From Deltaproteobacteria bacterium (GTDB lineage: Bacteria; Desulfobacterota_B; Binatia; Binatales; Binataceae), in the NCBI GenBank assembly GCA_021827465.1, contig JAKAVX010000160.1, positions 1-6,464 on the forward strand: a stretch of DNA of 6,464 bases, in the 5' to 3' direction. Each line of letters starts with the position of its first letter. The first letter of the stretch is position 1. The position numbers were made by a program, and so were the translations under genes. The notes beneath the pieces were generated by a model that did no database searches, was not told the origin of the DNA, and saw only the letters and a program-made list of their open reading frames with translations. Positions 1 to 6,037 of the stretch are shown here, one piece after another.

Positions 1-13
1 AGGGTCAAAAGCG

Positions 14-703
14 ATGGATGACGCGCAGGCGCATCGCGCGGTACCGCCCAAGGTGGTTCCGGCCGCATCCAATAGCGCGTCCGGCATCCCGCGACATCCG
101 CAGTCGTACCTATGGCAGTTGCTTGGTCTGCTCATCCCAGCGACGATCTTCGAAGGCTATGACATAACTATTTTCCATCTCTGCACTCCCGACATTGCCA
201 CGACGTTTCACCTGGGCAACCAGGCAATCGGCGTCATCGCGTCGATCGTGCGTTTCGGCACGGTGATGTCGTTTGTGGTGATCGCCTGTTCTGACCGCGT
301 CGGGCGCAAACCGGTCATCTCGGTGACGGTTCTGGGCTATGGGCTCTTCACTCTGTTGACGGGGGTCTCGCGGGGGCTCGCCACCTTCACGCTGTTCCAG
401 ACCTGCTCGCAACTGTTCCTGGCGAGCGAGTTTGGGATGGCGATCATCATCATAAGTGAGGAATTTCCTGACGAGTTGCGCGGACGCGCGATCGCCGGCT
501 TTCATATGGCCGCGTTTGTGGGCGTCGCTGTGGCGGGGTCGCTGTATGGCTACATGGCTGAGTCGGCGTGGGGGTGGCGCGCTACGTGCGCGAAACCGCG
601 CGCTTCCTCACGCATCAGGCCGCGGTGGCGATTCACGAGAACTGGCGCGAGCGAATCCAGGCCCACATCAGGCTGTTTCGCGGACCCTACCGCGGACGCC
701 TGA
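14..703 (+). pseudogene. MFS transporter, 5' fragment (N-terminal five helices)
   Basis: N-terminal half of an MFS secondary transporter in the inner membrane; substrate unknown. After a roughly 30-residue cytoplasmic N-terminus, hydrophobic helices follow from about residue 33. The first contains EGYD (D50). The loop after helix 2 carries SDRVGRKP (93-100), the MFS motif A. SEEFPDELRGRA (148-159) is the conserved cytoplasmic segment before helix 5, which ends at YMAESAWGWRA (180-190). After about residue 190 (nt 583) the frame gives arginine/serine-rich, non-membrane sequence to a stop at 703, which I read as out-of-frame translation. The rest of the protein continues in another frame from about 580. 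The reading frame is open to the window's left edge, so the ATG at 14, which lacks a good ribosome site, may not be the true start. Either a real pseudogene or a sequencing/assembly deletion. Confidence 0.8.
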
Positions 704-1272
704 TACTGGTCACGTTACTTGCCAACAGCGTGGGCTTCGTAGGCGGGCCCACGATTACCTACTTCAGTCTTTACGCCAAGCGCGACCACAACTGGACTTC
801 GCCGCAGGTGGGCTCGGCGGTCATCGCGGCCTACTTGATGGCGACCGTCGGGACGATCCTGTGTGGATACCTGCTCGACCTTGTGGGCCGGCGAGTCACG
901 ACGAGCATCTTCTACTTAAGTGCGGGAGTCGCGATGGCGGTGATGTTTCAGTCTTCGGCCCATCATGCGATCCTGTTGGGCTTCACGGCGACGATGTTCG
1001 CTTACCAGGGCGCGCGCACGGCCACATCAGCTCTTTCGGCGGAGCTTTTTCCGACCGAAATTCGCGCGGCGGGGTACAGCAGCACGATCCAAACCTTGGG
1101 GCAGTTGGCCTGGTTTATCAGCCCGGTGCTGGTCGGCGCGATGTCGCTGTTTCTGGGCGGCTTGGGTAACGCAGCCGCAGTATGTGCACTGGGGCCGATT
1201 CTGGGTGCCGTGCTGATCCTGCTCTACGCCCCGGAAACTTGCGGTAAGACGCTCGAAGAACTAGCGCTCTAA
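568..1272 (+). pseudogene. MFS transporter, 3' fragment (C-terminal six helices)
   Basis: C-terminal half of the transporter that begins at 14, in a different frame. Recognisable homology begins at RYVRETARFL (about nt 580), the usual start of the central cytoplasmic loop. Six hydrophobic helices follow. The loop between the second and third of them has LLDLVGRRV, the repeat of motif A. AELFPTEIRAAG matches the conserved segment of the C-terminal half, and the protein ends in APETCGKTLEEL, a version of the PETxGxxLEE tail of sugar-porter and metabolite:H+ symporter type MFS proteins (Cys where Lys is common). A GTG at 568 could formally start a separate protein of 234 residues, but no ribosome site is evident and the first codons overlap the upstream coding sequence. 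Compared with an intact 12-helix protein, helix 6 and its flank are missing. The lost length should be 1 modulo 3, about 49-70 nt. Confidence 0.8.
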
Positions 1273-1451
1273 CAGCGTTTGGTGCCCCGCGGGGTGGCTC
1301 CCACCGCACCCTTGTGGCTCACGCCGGCCGCAAAGCTTTCCTACGACACGTTGATTTCCGGCGCGGCTGTCGCAGCGATGTATGAAAAGCCGCTACGGCA
1401 GGCACAGCAGTCAAATTTCAGCGCTGCAAAGAATGACCGCGCCGTTGGTGC

Positions 1452-1476
1452 TTGCCATTTTTACAACAGTTGGCAA
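1452..1476. repeat. Inverted repeat TTGCCA-N13-TGGCAA
   Basis: Perfect 6-bp arms at 1452-1457 and 1471-1476 separated by 13 nt, at the left edge of the AT-rich region. A related imperfect pair, TTGTCA-N5-TGGCAA, lies at 1601-1617. Both have the shape of a dimeric regulator site, but the spacing differs between them and neither matches the usual FNR spacing (TTG-N8-CAA between the core triplets). A role as operator is only a guess. Confidence 0.3.
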
Positions 1477-1574
1477 ATTCGGTCGCCTTTCGCAGTAAGA
1501 ATTCACTGGAATTAGGGATTCAAGTACACGAAAATAACCAAATTAGCCCTGAGAAGCACCAAAAGAATTGCCGA

Positions 1575-1588
1575 TCGGCTCGAGCCGA
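1575..1588. repeat. 14-bp perfect palindrome TCGGCTCGAGCCGA
   Basis: A perfect self-complementary 14-mer with no spacer, GC-rich inside an AT-rich stretch. With no loop it is better suited to a dimeric protein binding site than to an RNA hairpin. No gene starts close by; the nearest recognised start is more than 550 nt to the right. Confidence 0.4.
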
Positions 1589-1656
1589 CTTATTCAGAAT
1601 TTGTCAATTTGTGGCAATAATCACTTATTTTTAGCAAATCTAATGAACTTCCTGCT

Positions 1657-1674
1657 CATAGATTGAAGTCTATG
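1657..1674. repeat. Inverted repeat CATAGA-N6-TCTATG
   Basis: Perfect 6-bp arms at 1657-1662 and 1669-1674 around TTGAAG. It could be a small hairpin or a regulator site. It lies in the most AT-rich line of the region (about 33% GC over 1621-1680), where short inverted repeats arise readily by chance. Confidence 0.2.
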
Positions 1675-1980
1675 CACAGTTCTACCATAGTTGGGTAAAT
1701 TGATCTAATCTTTGCCCATATCGAAGAATCGGTCTTGTCGAGAGCTAAATAGAGCCTAGAGCTTCAATGAGAAGACAATTCTACCAATGGAACCTTGATT
1801 TCATCGTCGAAGCCGACGGCGCGATGGGCTTCCTGGATCGAACTTAACGGGAGGAGTGAGGTGCAGACCGAGAAAAGAACGTTGCTTTGACTTTCAAATA
1901 TGGTCTTTTAGGCTTTAATTTGCTATCAGGGGCGTGGCGAATTCTTCGTCATAGCCCACCAGGTTCGATAGTTGTCGCTT

Positions 1981-2175
1981 ATGGATGTTCTTGCATTTGC
2001 CATGCTCGAGTGGACGCGGAACCGAATGTACTCGGTCGGTGATCCGCTCATGGAAGAACAGACACCGGCCGAGCGGCGCGGCGAAAGCGGACTATTTCTT
2101 GGCGGGGATTCGATACCGTGGTCCCTGCCTGTCGAGGATTCGTCCTATGGCAGGTGGTCTCAACTCATTGAATGA
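1981..2175 (+). CDS. Doubtful small ORF overlapping the Crp/Fnr start
   Basis: A 64-residue frame from the ATG at 1981 (MDVLAFAMLEW...RWSQLIE) that ends 28 nt inside the Crp/Fnr gene. About 60% of its codons end in G or C, similar to non-coding DNA of this GC content, and there is no good ribosome site. I recognise no family. It could be a translated leader of the regulator, with its stop overlapping the regulator start, but chance is more likely. Confidence 0.15.
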   Translation: MDVLAFAMLEWTRNRMYSVGDPLMEEQTPAERRGESGLFLGGDSIPWSLPVEDSSYGRWSQLIE

Positions 2176-2950
2176 AGATCGCAGTCGGCTCGCTTTGCGG
2201 GTGCGCCAGGCCGGGGTCCCAAGCGAGATCATAGACGAACTGGTCAACGACAACATCGTCGCGCGGTATGCACGGCGCTTTCGGCTGTTCCTGCAGGGTG
2301 CGCCAGGCGACATGCTGATGATCATCATCAATGGCGTCGTCAAGGTTTACTGCGCGCAACCCGATGGCCGACGTTTCCTGCTCGAACTGGCGGGCCCCGG
2401 TGATGTGATTGGCTACGCGAACCGCCTCGACGCTAGAGGTCGCCATTGTCAGGCGTTCGAGGCGCAGGCTTTGACCAACTGCGCGGTGGCTCTCATCAGC
2501 CGTCAGCGCATCCTCAAGCTGCTAAGCGATTCCGACCATACTACGCTGATCGGTCTGTTCGAACGGCTCAATACCTTCTGGGGCTCGCTTGTGCATCGCT
2601 ACGCCTCGCTGATGACGCTCTCCTACCGCGAACGGCTGAAAGTCATGCTGGCCGAGGTGGCGGCGCGTTTCGGGGTGAAAGACGCACGCGGCACGCTGCT
2701 GACGCTCGAACTGGGGCACGACGATTGGGCCGAGATGATCGGCAGTTCGCGTCCGATGGTCAGCAGGCTTCTCGCGGAGATGATCGAGCGCAAGGTGATC
2801 GCACGCGAAGGAAAGCATTACATTTTGCTGGCTGACGGCGGCGTTGACAGGTCGGTTCTCCCTGTGCGGCCGCTGGAGACGACGCCATTAAAGGCCGTTT
2901 CTTCGAGCAAGAACGGCGCGATGATTGGCCGGGCCCGCATTCCTTCCTGA
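2147..2950 (+). CDS. Crp/Fnr-family transcriptional regulator
   Basis: DNA-binding regulator of the Crp/Fnr superfamily, 267 residues. Residues about 25-120 form the beta-roll sensor domain (QGAPGDMLMIIINGVVKVY, then FLLELAGPGDVIGY). A long dimerisation helix follows at about 122-150, and the winged helix-turn-helix at about 158-228 has recognition segment IGSSRPMVSRLLAEM (198-212). The Pro in SSRPMVSR replaces the Glu usual in CRP/FNR. The effector pocket lacks the GE...RS residues with which CRP binds cAMP (here IGYANRLDARGRHCQAF), and there is no FNR-type cysteine cluster, so the signal is unknown. The ATG at 2147 has GAGG at 2134-2137, 9 nt upstream. The frame stays open back to 1985, but that extension is not domain-like. 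A tail of about 38 residues follows the winged helix. It stands alone, with a hairpin after the stop. Confidence 0.88.
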   Translation: MAGGLNSLNEDRSRLALRVRQAGVPSEIIDELVNDNIVARYARRFRLFLQGAPGDMLMIIINGVVKVYCAQPDGRRFLLELAGPGDVIGYANRLDARGRHCQAFEAQALTNCAVALISRQRILKLLSDSDHTTLIGLFERLNTFWGSLVHRYASLMTLSYRERLKVMLAEVAARFGVKDARGTLLTLELGHDDWAEMIGSSRPMVSRLLAEMIERKVIAREGKHYILLADGGVDRSVLPVRPLETTPLKAVSSSKNGAMIGRARIPS

Positions 2951-2960
2951 GCGTGCAGTG

Positions 2961-2995
2961 GCCTTCGACAGCCCGCGGCGCGGGTTGTCGAGGGT
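2961..2995 (+). terminator. Long hairpin after the Crp/Fnr gene, no T tract
   Basis: Begins 11 nt after the stop at 2950. Arms 2965-2977 and 2979-2991 are complementary over 13 positions with one G-U pair. The stem can extend outward to 2961/2995 with two more wobble pairs. The innermost GC pairs must open to form a loop. No run of T follows on either strand, so it is not a textbook intrinsic terminator. It may instead act as an mRNA 3' end protector or a weak terminator. Confidence 0.4.
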
Positions 2996-3092
2996 TGTGG
3001 CGGCGAAGCCGATGCTGCTCGCCATCGTACCTGTCAACAAAATCAACCATACCGGAGCCATCACTCGGAGCCTGTTCGGCGTCAGGGCTGCT

Positions 3093-3121
3093 TTGACGCT
3101 GCGGATGACGGGGCTTATTTA
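3093..3121 (+). promoter_or_regulatory. Possible promoter of the 3146 gene
   Basis: TTGACG (3093-3098) is followed after 17 nt by TATTTA (3116-3121). The -35 box matches the sigma70 consensus at 5 of 6 positions and the -10 box only at its first three. Transcription would begin near 3128, just before the strong ribosome site at 3132-3139. This fits a gene expressed on its own rather than from the Crp/Fnr gene upstream. Confidence 0.3.
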
Positions 3122-3145
3122 TATGGAGGATGGAGGAGGCGAGGG

Positions 3146-3397
3146 ATGGCCGGCAGGACAATAAAGGTCGAGTTGCCCGACGAGTTATGGATGCGGCTTG
3201 GCGAGGTCGCCGAGGCGCTTAGAATATCGAGCGCCAACGAGGCGGCGATTATCGCGATCGCCGAGTGGACGGCGCAGCGCAAGGCTGAGCTTGACGATCA
3301 CGACCCCTCACAGAAGTACTTCGTGAACGAGGCACTCGACGAACTCGAGGGGAAAAAAGGCAGTAAAGCCCTCAACGACCGAGACCGCCATAGCTAA
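3146..3397 (+). CDS. Ribbon-helix-helix (CopG/Arc-like) small protein
   Basis: 83 residues. The N-terminus has the ribbon-helix-helix layout: a strand IKVELPDEL (6-14), a first helix about 15-27 (WMRLGEVAEALRI), a turn at SSAN, and a second helix about 31-45 (EAAIIAIAEWTAQRK). Such proteins dimerise through the strands and bind DNA with them, often as antitoxins or local repressors. The tail after residue 50 is charged (DELEGKKGSK) and would be the partner-binding part if it were an antitoxin. The start is well set: GGAGGAGG at 3132-3139 lies 6 nt before the ATG. No toxin gene lies downstream, because the next gene is convergent and shares the last 4 nt (the TAA at 3395-3397 overlaps the other stop). 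Role unknown; DNA binding is inferred from the fold only. Confidence 0.7.
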   Translation: MAGRTIKVELPDELWMRLGEVAEALRISSANEAAIIAIAEWTAQRKAELDDHDPSQKYFVNEALDELEGKKGSKALNDRDRHS

Positions 3398-4128
3398 CGC
3401 CAGGGCTCGCGCACAACCTCGGTATCGCCGGTTTCCTCGTTGACCAGCAGGAACTCGACCGCTTCATATTTGCCCTTCGGAAAAAACACGTAGCCGCTGA
3501 CCGTGAAGTCACGCCGGACATCACCGCTTTGCAACGCCAGTGCCTGTAGCTGCTGGCCCGCCTGATCGTCGGCCTTGGTCATACCGCTCTGCGCACCGCC
3601 CACGATGCCCGAGCCGGCGCCCAATGCAGCGCCGGCTATCGCCCCCGTGGCGGCTCCGCTAAACCCCGACGCTTTACTGATGACCGTTCCAACGACCGCT
3701 CCGAGTCCCGCGCCAAGCGCTCCTTCGGCGACGCCGCTCACCGCCGCGCTGCCCAATGCGGCTTTGAGTTCGCCTGCGCCGCCCGCCTGGCGAGCCGCTT
3801 CGCCCGGCGCCAGCGGCGCGACCCTCGCGCCGGAATCGTTGAGCGCGAATATCTGGCTCGGCACTATTGCCCGTGGCACGTCGCTGCCGTTAGCGACGGA
3901 GACGTAAAGCGGCAGAATATCACCGATCGGCCGACTCGGCTGGGTCATAACGTTGAGCTGACCCGGCTGTGGAGTCGCCACTACCTGCGGCGTGTCTTTG
4001 AGCGGCGCGGAGGCGACCGCGCAGCCCGACATCGCTAATACCAGCAAGAGGCCGAATCGTCTGCTGTGGCTTGCGTGCTGAGCGCGCCGCCGGGCACCAA
4101 ACGACATCAAAATGTTGTACTTCACCAC
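3394..4128 (-). CDS. Glycine-zipper putative lipoprotein
   Basis: 244 residues from the first GTG; I do not recognise a named family. An Arg-rich N-terminus (about 1-25) and a short hydrophobic stretch GLLLVLAMSG (26-35) lead to Cys36, a somewhat atypical lipobox (M-S-G-C). This suggests export and lipid anchoring in the envelope. Residues about 60-105 look like a beta domain (PLYVSVANGSDVPRAIVPSQIFALND). Residues about 116-182 form a Gly/Ala-rich segment with repeated GxxxG spacing (GAGLGAVVG, GAIAGAALGAGSG), a glycine zipper able to enter membranes. The C-terminal part has SGYVFFPKGKYEAVEFLLVNEETGDTEVV, again beta-like. Start: GGAG at 4132-4135 is only 3 nt from the GTG at 4128 but 6 nt from a second GTG at 4125, so 4125 may be the real start; an ATG at 4107 is also possible. 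Convergent with the 3146 gene. Confidence 0.75.
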   Translation of the reverse strand: MVKYNILMSFGARRRAQHASHSRRFGLLLVLAMSGCAVASAPLKDTPQVVATPQPGQLNVMTQPSRPIGDILPLYVSVANGSDVPRAIVPSQIFALNDSGARVAPLAPGEAARQAGGAGELKAALGSAAVSGVAEGALGAGLGAVVGTVISKASGFSGAATGAIAGAALGAGSGIVGGAQSGMTKADDQAGQQLQALALQSGDVRRDFTVSGYVFFPKGKYEAVEFLLVNEETGDTEVVREPWR

Positions 4129-4185
4129 GAACTCCGCAAGGTTGATTGTAATGCCGCCCGGCAGCGAGGGATCAAGCGCCCTTAT

Positions 4186-4210
4186 CCGTTACCGGCCATC
4201 AAAGTAACGG
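4186..4210. repeat. Inverted repeat CCGTTAC-N11-GTAACGG
   Basis: Perfect 7-bp arms at 4186-4192 and 4204-4210, in the 278-nt space between the start of the lipoprotein gene and the tRNA. Being 58 nt upstream of the lipoprotein start, it could be an operator for that gene or a hairpin in a leader. Nothing else in this space is convincing. A possible tRNA promoter pair (TTGCGC at 4254, CAAAAT at 4278) is too weak to call. Confidence 0.3.
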
Positions 4211-4406
4211 CCACTGCGCCCGGGCGGTTTGAGACGCCGAGAGGGACGGGGGCTTGCGCCCGCCTTCCCATGCTATGCAAAATCACCCGTCGGCGATATC
4301 TCATGGCATGGCCATCGTGTTCTGCGCAGCGGGGCTCGTATGCGTTAGATGACGGTCGATAGTTCTGAGGCAGGCGGCCGATGGTGGCGGAGGTCGCGAG
4401 AGAAAT

Positions 4407-4494
4407 GCCGGGGTGGCGAAATGGCAGACGCAGAGGACTTAAAATCCTCTGGGGCGAAATCCCCGTGCGGGTTCGAGTCCCGCCCCCGGCACCA
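4407..4494 (+). tRNA. tRNA-Leu (anticodon TAA)
   Basis: Complete class II tRNA. The acceptor stem GCCGGGG (4407-4413) pairs with CCCCGGC (4484-4490), with discriminator A at 4491 and an encoded CCA at 4492-4494. The anticodon stem GAGGA/TCCTC (4433-4437/4445-4449) encloses the loop CTTAAAA with anticodon TAA at 4440-4442, reading UUA (Leu). The long variable arm has GGGG/CCCC pairing around CGAAAT, as expected for tRNA-Leu. The T stem GCGGG/CCCGC (4467-4471/4479-4483) encloses TTCGAGT. All stems are intact, so the gene should be functional even though an integrase-bearing element begins right after it. Confidence 0.97.
4472..4494 (+). other. Probable attachment site at tRNA-Leu 3' end
   Basis: The T loop to CCA end of the tRNA is the customary crossover target of tyrosine-recombinase elements. 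The integrase gene here lies 215 nt downstream and reads toward it. The tRNA sequence up to the CCA is intact, as expected when the element brings its own copy of the tRNA 3' end. The matching second copy is not in this window and should lie beyond 6464. The exact borders of the identity block cannot be seen from one end. Confidence 0.45.
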
Positions 4495-4575
4495 GCTAAC
4501 CTATTGAAAACGCGAGAGAATGTGGGCGTTGCGAAACGGCGTCCCGTTGCCGATACAGGCCGATCCAAGGCAAAT

Positions 4576-4681
4576 TGTGGCTGAAATGTGGCTAACCGGA
4601 CGGTTAGGCCATCCACAGCGAGGCGCGAAATGGACAGATCGCGCAATACGTCTAACTGTGGCTGTCGCTGTGGCTGTGGAT
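4576..4681 (+). repeat. TGTGGCT repeats, candidate integrase arm sites
   Basis: TGTGGCT occurs at 4576-4582, 4587-4593, 4657-4663 and 4669-4675, with the variant TGTGGAT at 4675-4681. An inverted copy of the variant (ATCCACA) lies at 4611-4617. The two direct pairs have start-to-start spacings of 11 and 12 nt, about one helical turn. Between them is the inverted repeat CTAACCG-GA-CGGTTAG (4592-4607). Position (between the tRNA end and the integrase stop), motif length and phasing fit arm-type binding sites for the N-terminal domain of a lambda-like integrase. That role is inference. Confidence 0.5.
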
Positions 4682-4709
4682 GCATGGTCGGCAATCGCCG
4701 CTGGGCACC

Positions 4710-5822
4710 TTAGTTGCGGGCCGAGAGGGCCGTGGGAAGGGCGACTACACGCGCCGGTTCGGCGGATGGGTTGCTGAGGAAATCGTTGACCCTGGCGACG
4801 GCATTGCGGAGGTCGTCGGAGGTCGTGATGTTGTACCGCGCGAAGGTGGAACGCGTCTTATGTCCCGAGAGTGCCATCGCGATCTGTTCCGAGACACCGG
4901 CGCGGACCATGTGGCGAATCGCTGAGCGCCGGAGATCGTGAATCAGCAACCCGGCACGCCCTGCTTGGCGGCACGCGGTTTCCCATGAGGATCGGAAATC
5001 GCGTAACTGCCGGCCGTCGCGATGGAAGACGTAGGGCGTGTCGAGGCGGCGGTTGTTGCGGGCACGGTCGATGATCGACGCCAATTCGCCTAGCAATGGA
5101 AGCTCGCGCGGGCGTCCGTTCTTGCTGTTCTCCGAGCGCAGGCGGATGCAGTCGGCATACACGTCGCGCCATTCGAGGCTTTGCATTTCGGCTTTGCGCC
5201 AGCCCGAGAGGTAGAGGAAGCGGATCGCGTCCTTCAGGTACTCGGGCAACAGGGCGTGAATCGCATCGAAGTCCGCCGATTCGACGAACCCTTGCCGCGC
5301 ATTGTTTTCAGCCAGGGTGGAGATGTGCGGGATGACGGCAACGCGGCCGACGCGATAGGCGAGCGAAAAGGAACGCTTCAGCGCCGCGAGTTCGCGATTG
5401 ATGGTGGCATTAGCGGCGCCCGCCTGTTGGCGTTCGACTACATAGCGATTGACACGATCCCCCGTGATGGCGTTGGCGCGGCAATCACGGTCGAAGTGAT
5501 CGAGGAGATGATTGAGGGCTTGGGCGGCGCGCTTGGTGGAGCGCTTCGCGTTCATGCGGTAGTGATCAAGTAGGATGCCCTGGAGGTCGTTAAGCGTCGT
5601 CTTCTCGACTTGGACGCCCATGGGCTTGCCCGACTGGGCTTCGGCCAGGCGGCGCTTCAGGAGACGGACGGCAACGGCACGATTGTCGGATTCCGACGAT
5701 TCGCGGTAGCGCTGGCCGTCGCGGTAGAACGCGATCCACCATACCGAACCCCGCTGAAAGACTGAGCCGAGTCCGCGTGCCTTGGCCTTCCCGCCCGTCG
5801 CTTTGGTCTCGTTCGCGTCCAT
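4710..5822 (-). CDS. Tyrosine-type site-specific recombinase (integrase)
   Basis: 370 residues, full length for a phage/island integrase. It would catalyse integration and excision of the element at the tRNA through a 3'-phosphotyrosine intermediate. Residues 18-63 (GSVFQRGSVWWIAFYRDGQRYRESSES...) are an arm-type DNA-binding domain. About 76-165 is the helical core-binding domain. About 175-348 is the catalytic domain, with R209 (SGWRKAEM), K234 (SKNGRPRELPL), H295 and R298 (IHDLRR), H321 (SGHKT) and nucleophile Y330 (FARYNI), so all key residues are present. The ATG at 5822 has GGGAGG at 5831-5836, 8 nt upstream. It lies 42 nt after the small ribbon-helix-helix gene and probably shares its promoter. 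The 3' end faces the tRNA, a common layout for islands in tRNA genes. It is not XerC/D, which are shorter and lack the N-terminal arm domain. Confidence 0.95.
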   Translation of the reverse strand: MDANETKATGGKAKARGLGSVFQRGSVWWIAFYRDGQRYRESSESDNRAVAVRLLKRRLAEAQSGKPMGVQVEKTTLNDLQGILLDHYRMNAKRSTKRAAQALNHLLDHFDRDCRANAITGDRVNRYVVERQQAGAANATINRELAALKRSFSLAYRVGRVAVIPHISTLAENNARQGFVESADFDAIHALLPEYLKDAIRFLYLSGWRKAEMQSLEWRDVYADCIRLRSENSKNGRPRELPLLGELASIIDRARNNRRLDTPYVFHRDGRQLRDFRSSWETACRQAGRAGLLIHDLRRSAIRHMVRAGVSEQIAMALSGHKTRSTFARYNITTSDDLRNAVARVNDFLSNPSAEPARVVALPTALSARN

Positions 5823-5864
5823 CGGCGTTGCCTCCCTGCGATGTTGCCCGTACTTGGGCGGCTG

Positions 5865-6005
5865 TCAGCCCTGCCTGGGATGAGTCTTCAGATAGTCCTC
5901 GATGGCGGCGATCAAGAGTGCCTGGAAGCTACGGCCTTCCTCGACGGCACGGATTTTGACGCGCTTTAGCAAGGCTTCCGGCATCCTGATCGTGGTGACC
6001 TTCAT
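5865..6005 (-). CDS. 46-residue ribbon-helix-helix protein ahead of the integrase
   Basis: 46 residues: MKVTTIRMPEALLKRVKIRA, then VEEGRSFQALLIAAIEDYLK and a short THPRQG end. The strand KVTTIRM (2-8), first helix PEALLKRVKIRAVEEG (9-24), turn at RSFQ and second helix ALLIAAIEDYLKTH (29-42) are the whole Arc/CopG ribbon-helix-helix fold and nothing more. AGAGG at 6011-6015 lies 5 nt before the ATG. A near-consensus promoter sits about 30 nt upstream and the integrase begins 42 nt downstream, so the two are likely one transcript. The probable job is repression of its own promoter and hence control of the integrase, or assisting the recombination direction. Both are inferences from fold and position. 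An antitoxin role is less likely because the downstream partner is an integrase. Confidence 0.75.
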   Translation of the reverse strand: MKVTTIRMPEALLKRVKIRAVEEGRSFQALLIAAIEDYLKTHPRQG

Positions 6006-6037
6006 GGTTTCCTCTTTTGTGCCGCGCTTCATGATCG

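Larger units (their letters stand above)
1273..2146. other. Gene-free, partly AT-rich intergenic region
   Basis: No convincing gene in 874 nt. Positions 1273-1440 have ordinary GC content. By hand count 1501-1800 is about 38% GC, far below the flanking genes. A small island at 1801-1860 is about 60% GC, then 1861-1920 falls again to 37%. Short reading frames through the region (for example 1279-1515, 1452-1634, 1981-2175) have no family resemblance and no good ribosome sites. It contains several inverted repeats, listed separately, and may carry the promoter of the downstream Crp/Fnr gene. TTGACT at 1887-1892 followed after 16 nt by TAGGCT is the best promoter-like pair I see near that gene, and it is weak. 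GGTGG-CTC-CCACC at 1293-1305 is a small hairpin just after the transporter stop, without a T tract. Confidence 0.6.

Noticed and set aside
1279..1515. 78-residue plus-strand frame after the transporter
   Set aside because: Starts at TTG without a ribosome site, runs into the AT-rich region and its inverted repeats, and resembles no family.
1684..1712. TTGATCTAATC as an FNR-like box
   Set aside because: The half-sites are 1 nt too close for an FNR dimer (N3 instead of N4) and the second half lacks the final AA.
2760..3161. 133-residue minus-strand frame across the Crp/Fnr 3' end
   Set aside because: Antisense to the helix-turn-helix coding region and through the hairpin; Arg/Pro-rich composition typical of a shadow frame.
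3575..3907. 110-residue Ala/Pro-rich plus-strand frame
   Set aside because: It is the opposite strand of the glycine-zipper coding sequence; GCC/CCC repetition mirrors the Gly/Ala codons.
4416..4633. GCGAAATGG in the tRNA D arm (4416-4424) and again at 4625-4633
   Set aside because: Only a 9-nt match in the wrong part of the tRNA for an attachment repeat; probably chance.
4182..4694. 170-residue minus-strand frame spanning the tRNA
   Set aside because: Runs antisense through the complete tRNA-Leu gene and the repeat region, so it cannot be a normal gene.
5181..5573. 130-residue plus-strand frame within the integrase
   Set aside because: Antisense to the core-binding and catalytic domains, whose conserved residues are all in the minus-strand frame.
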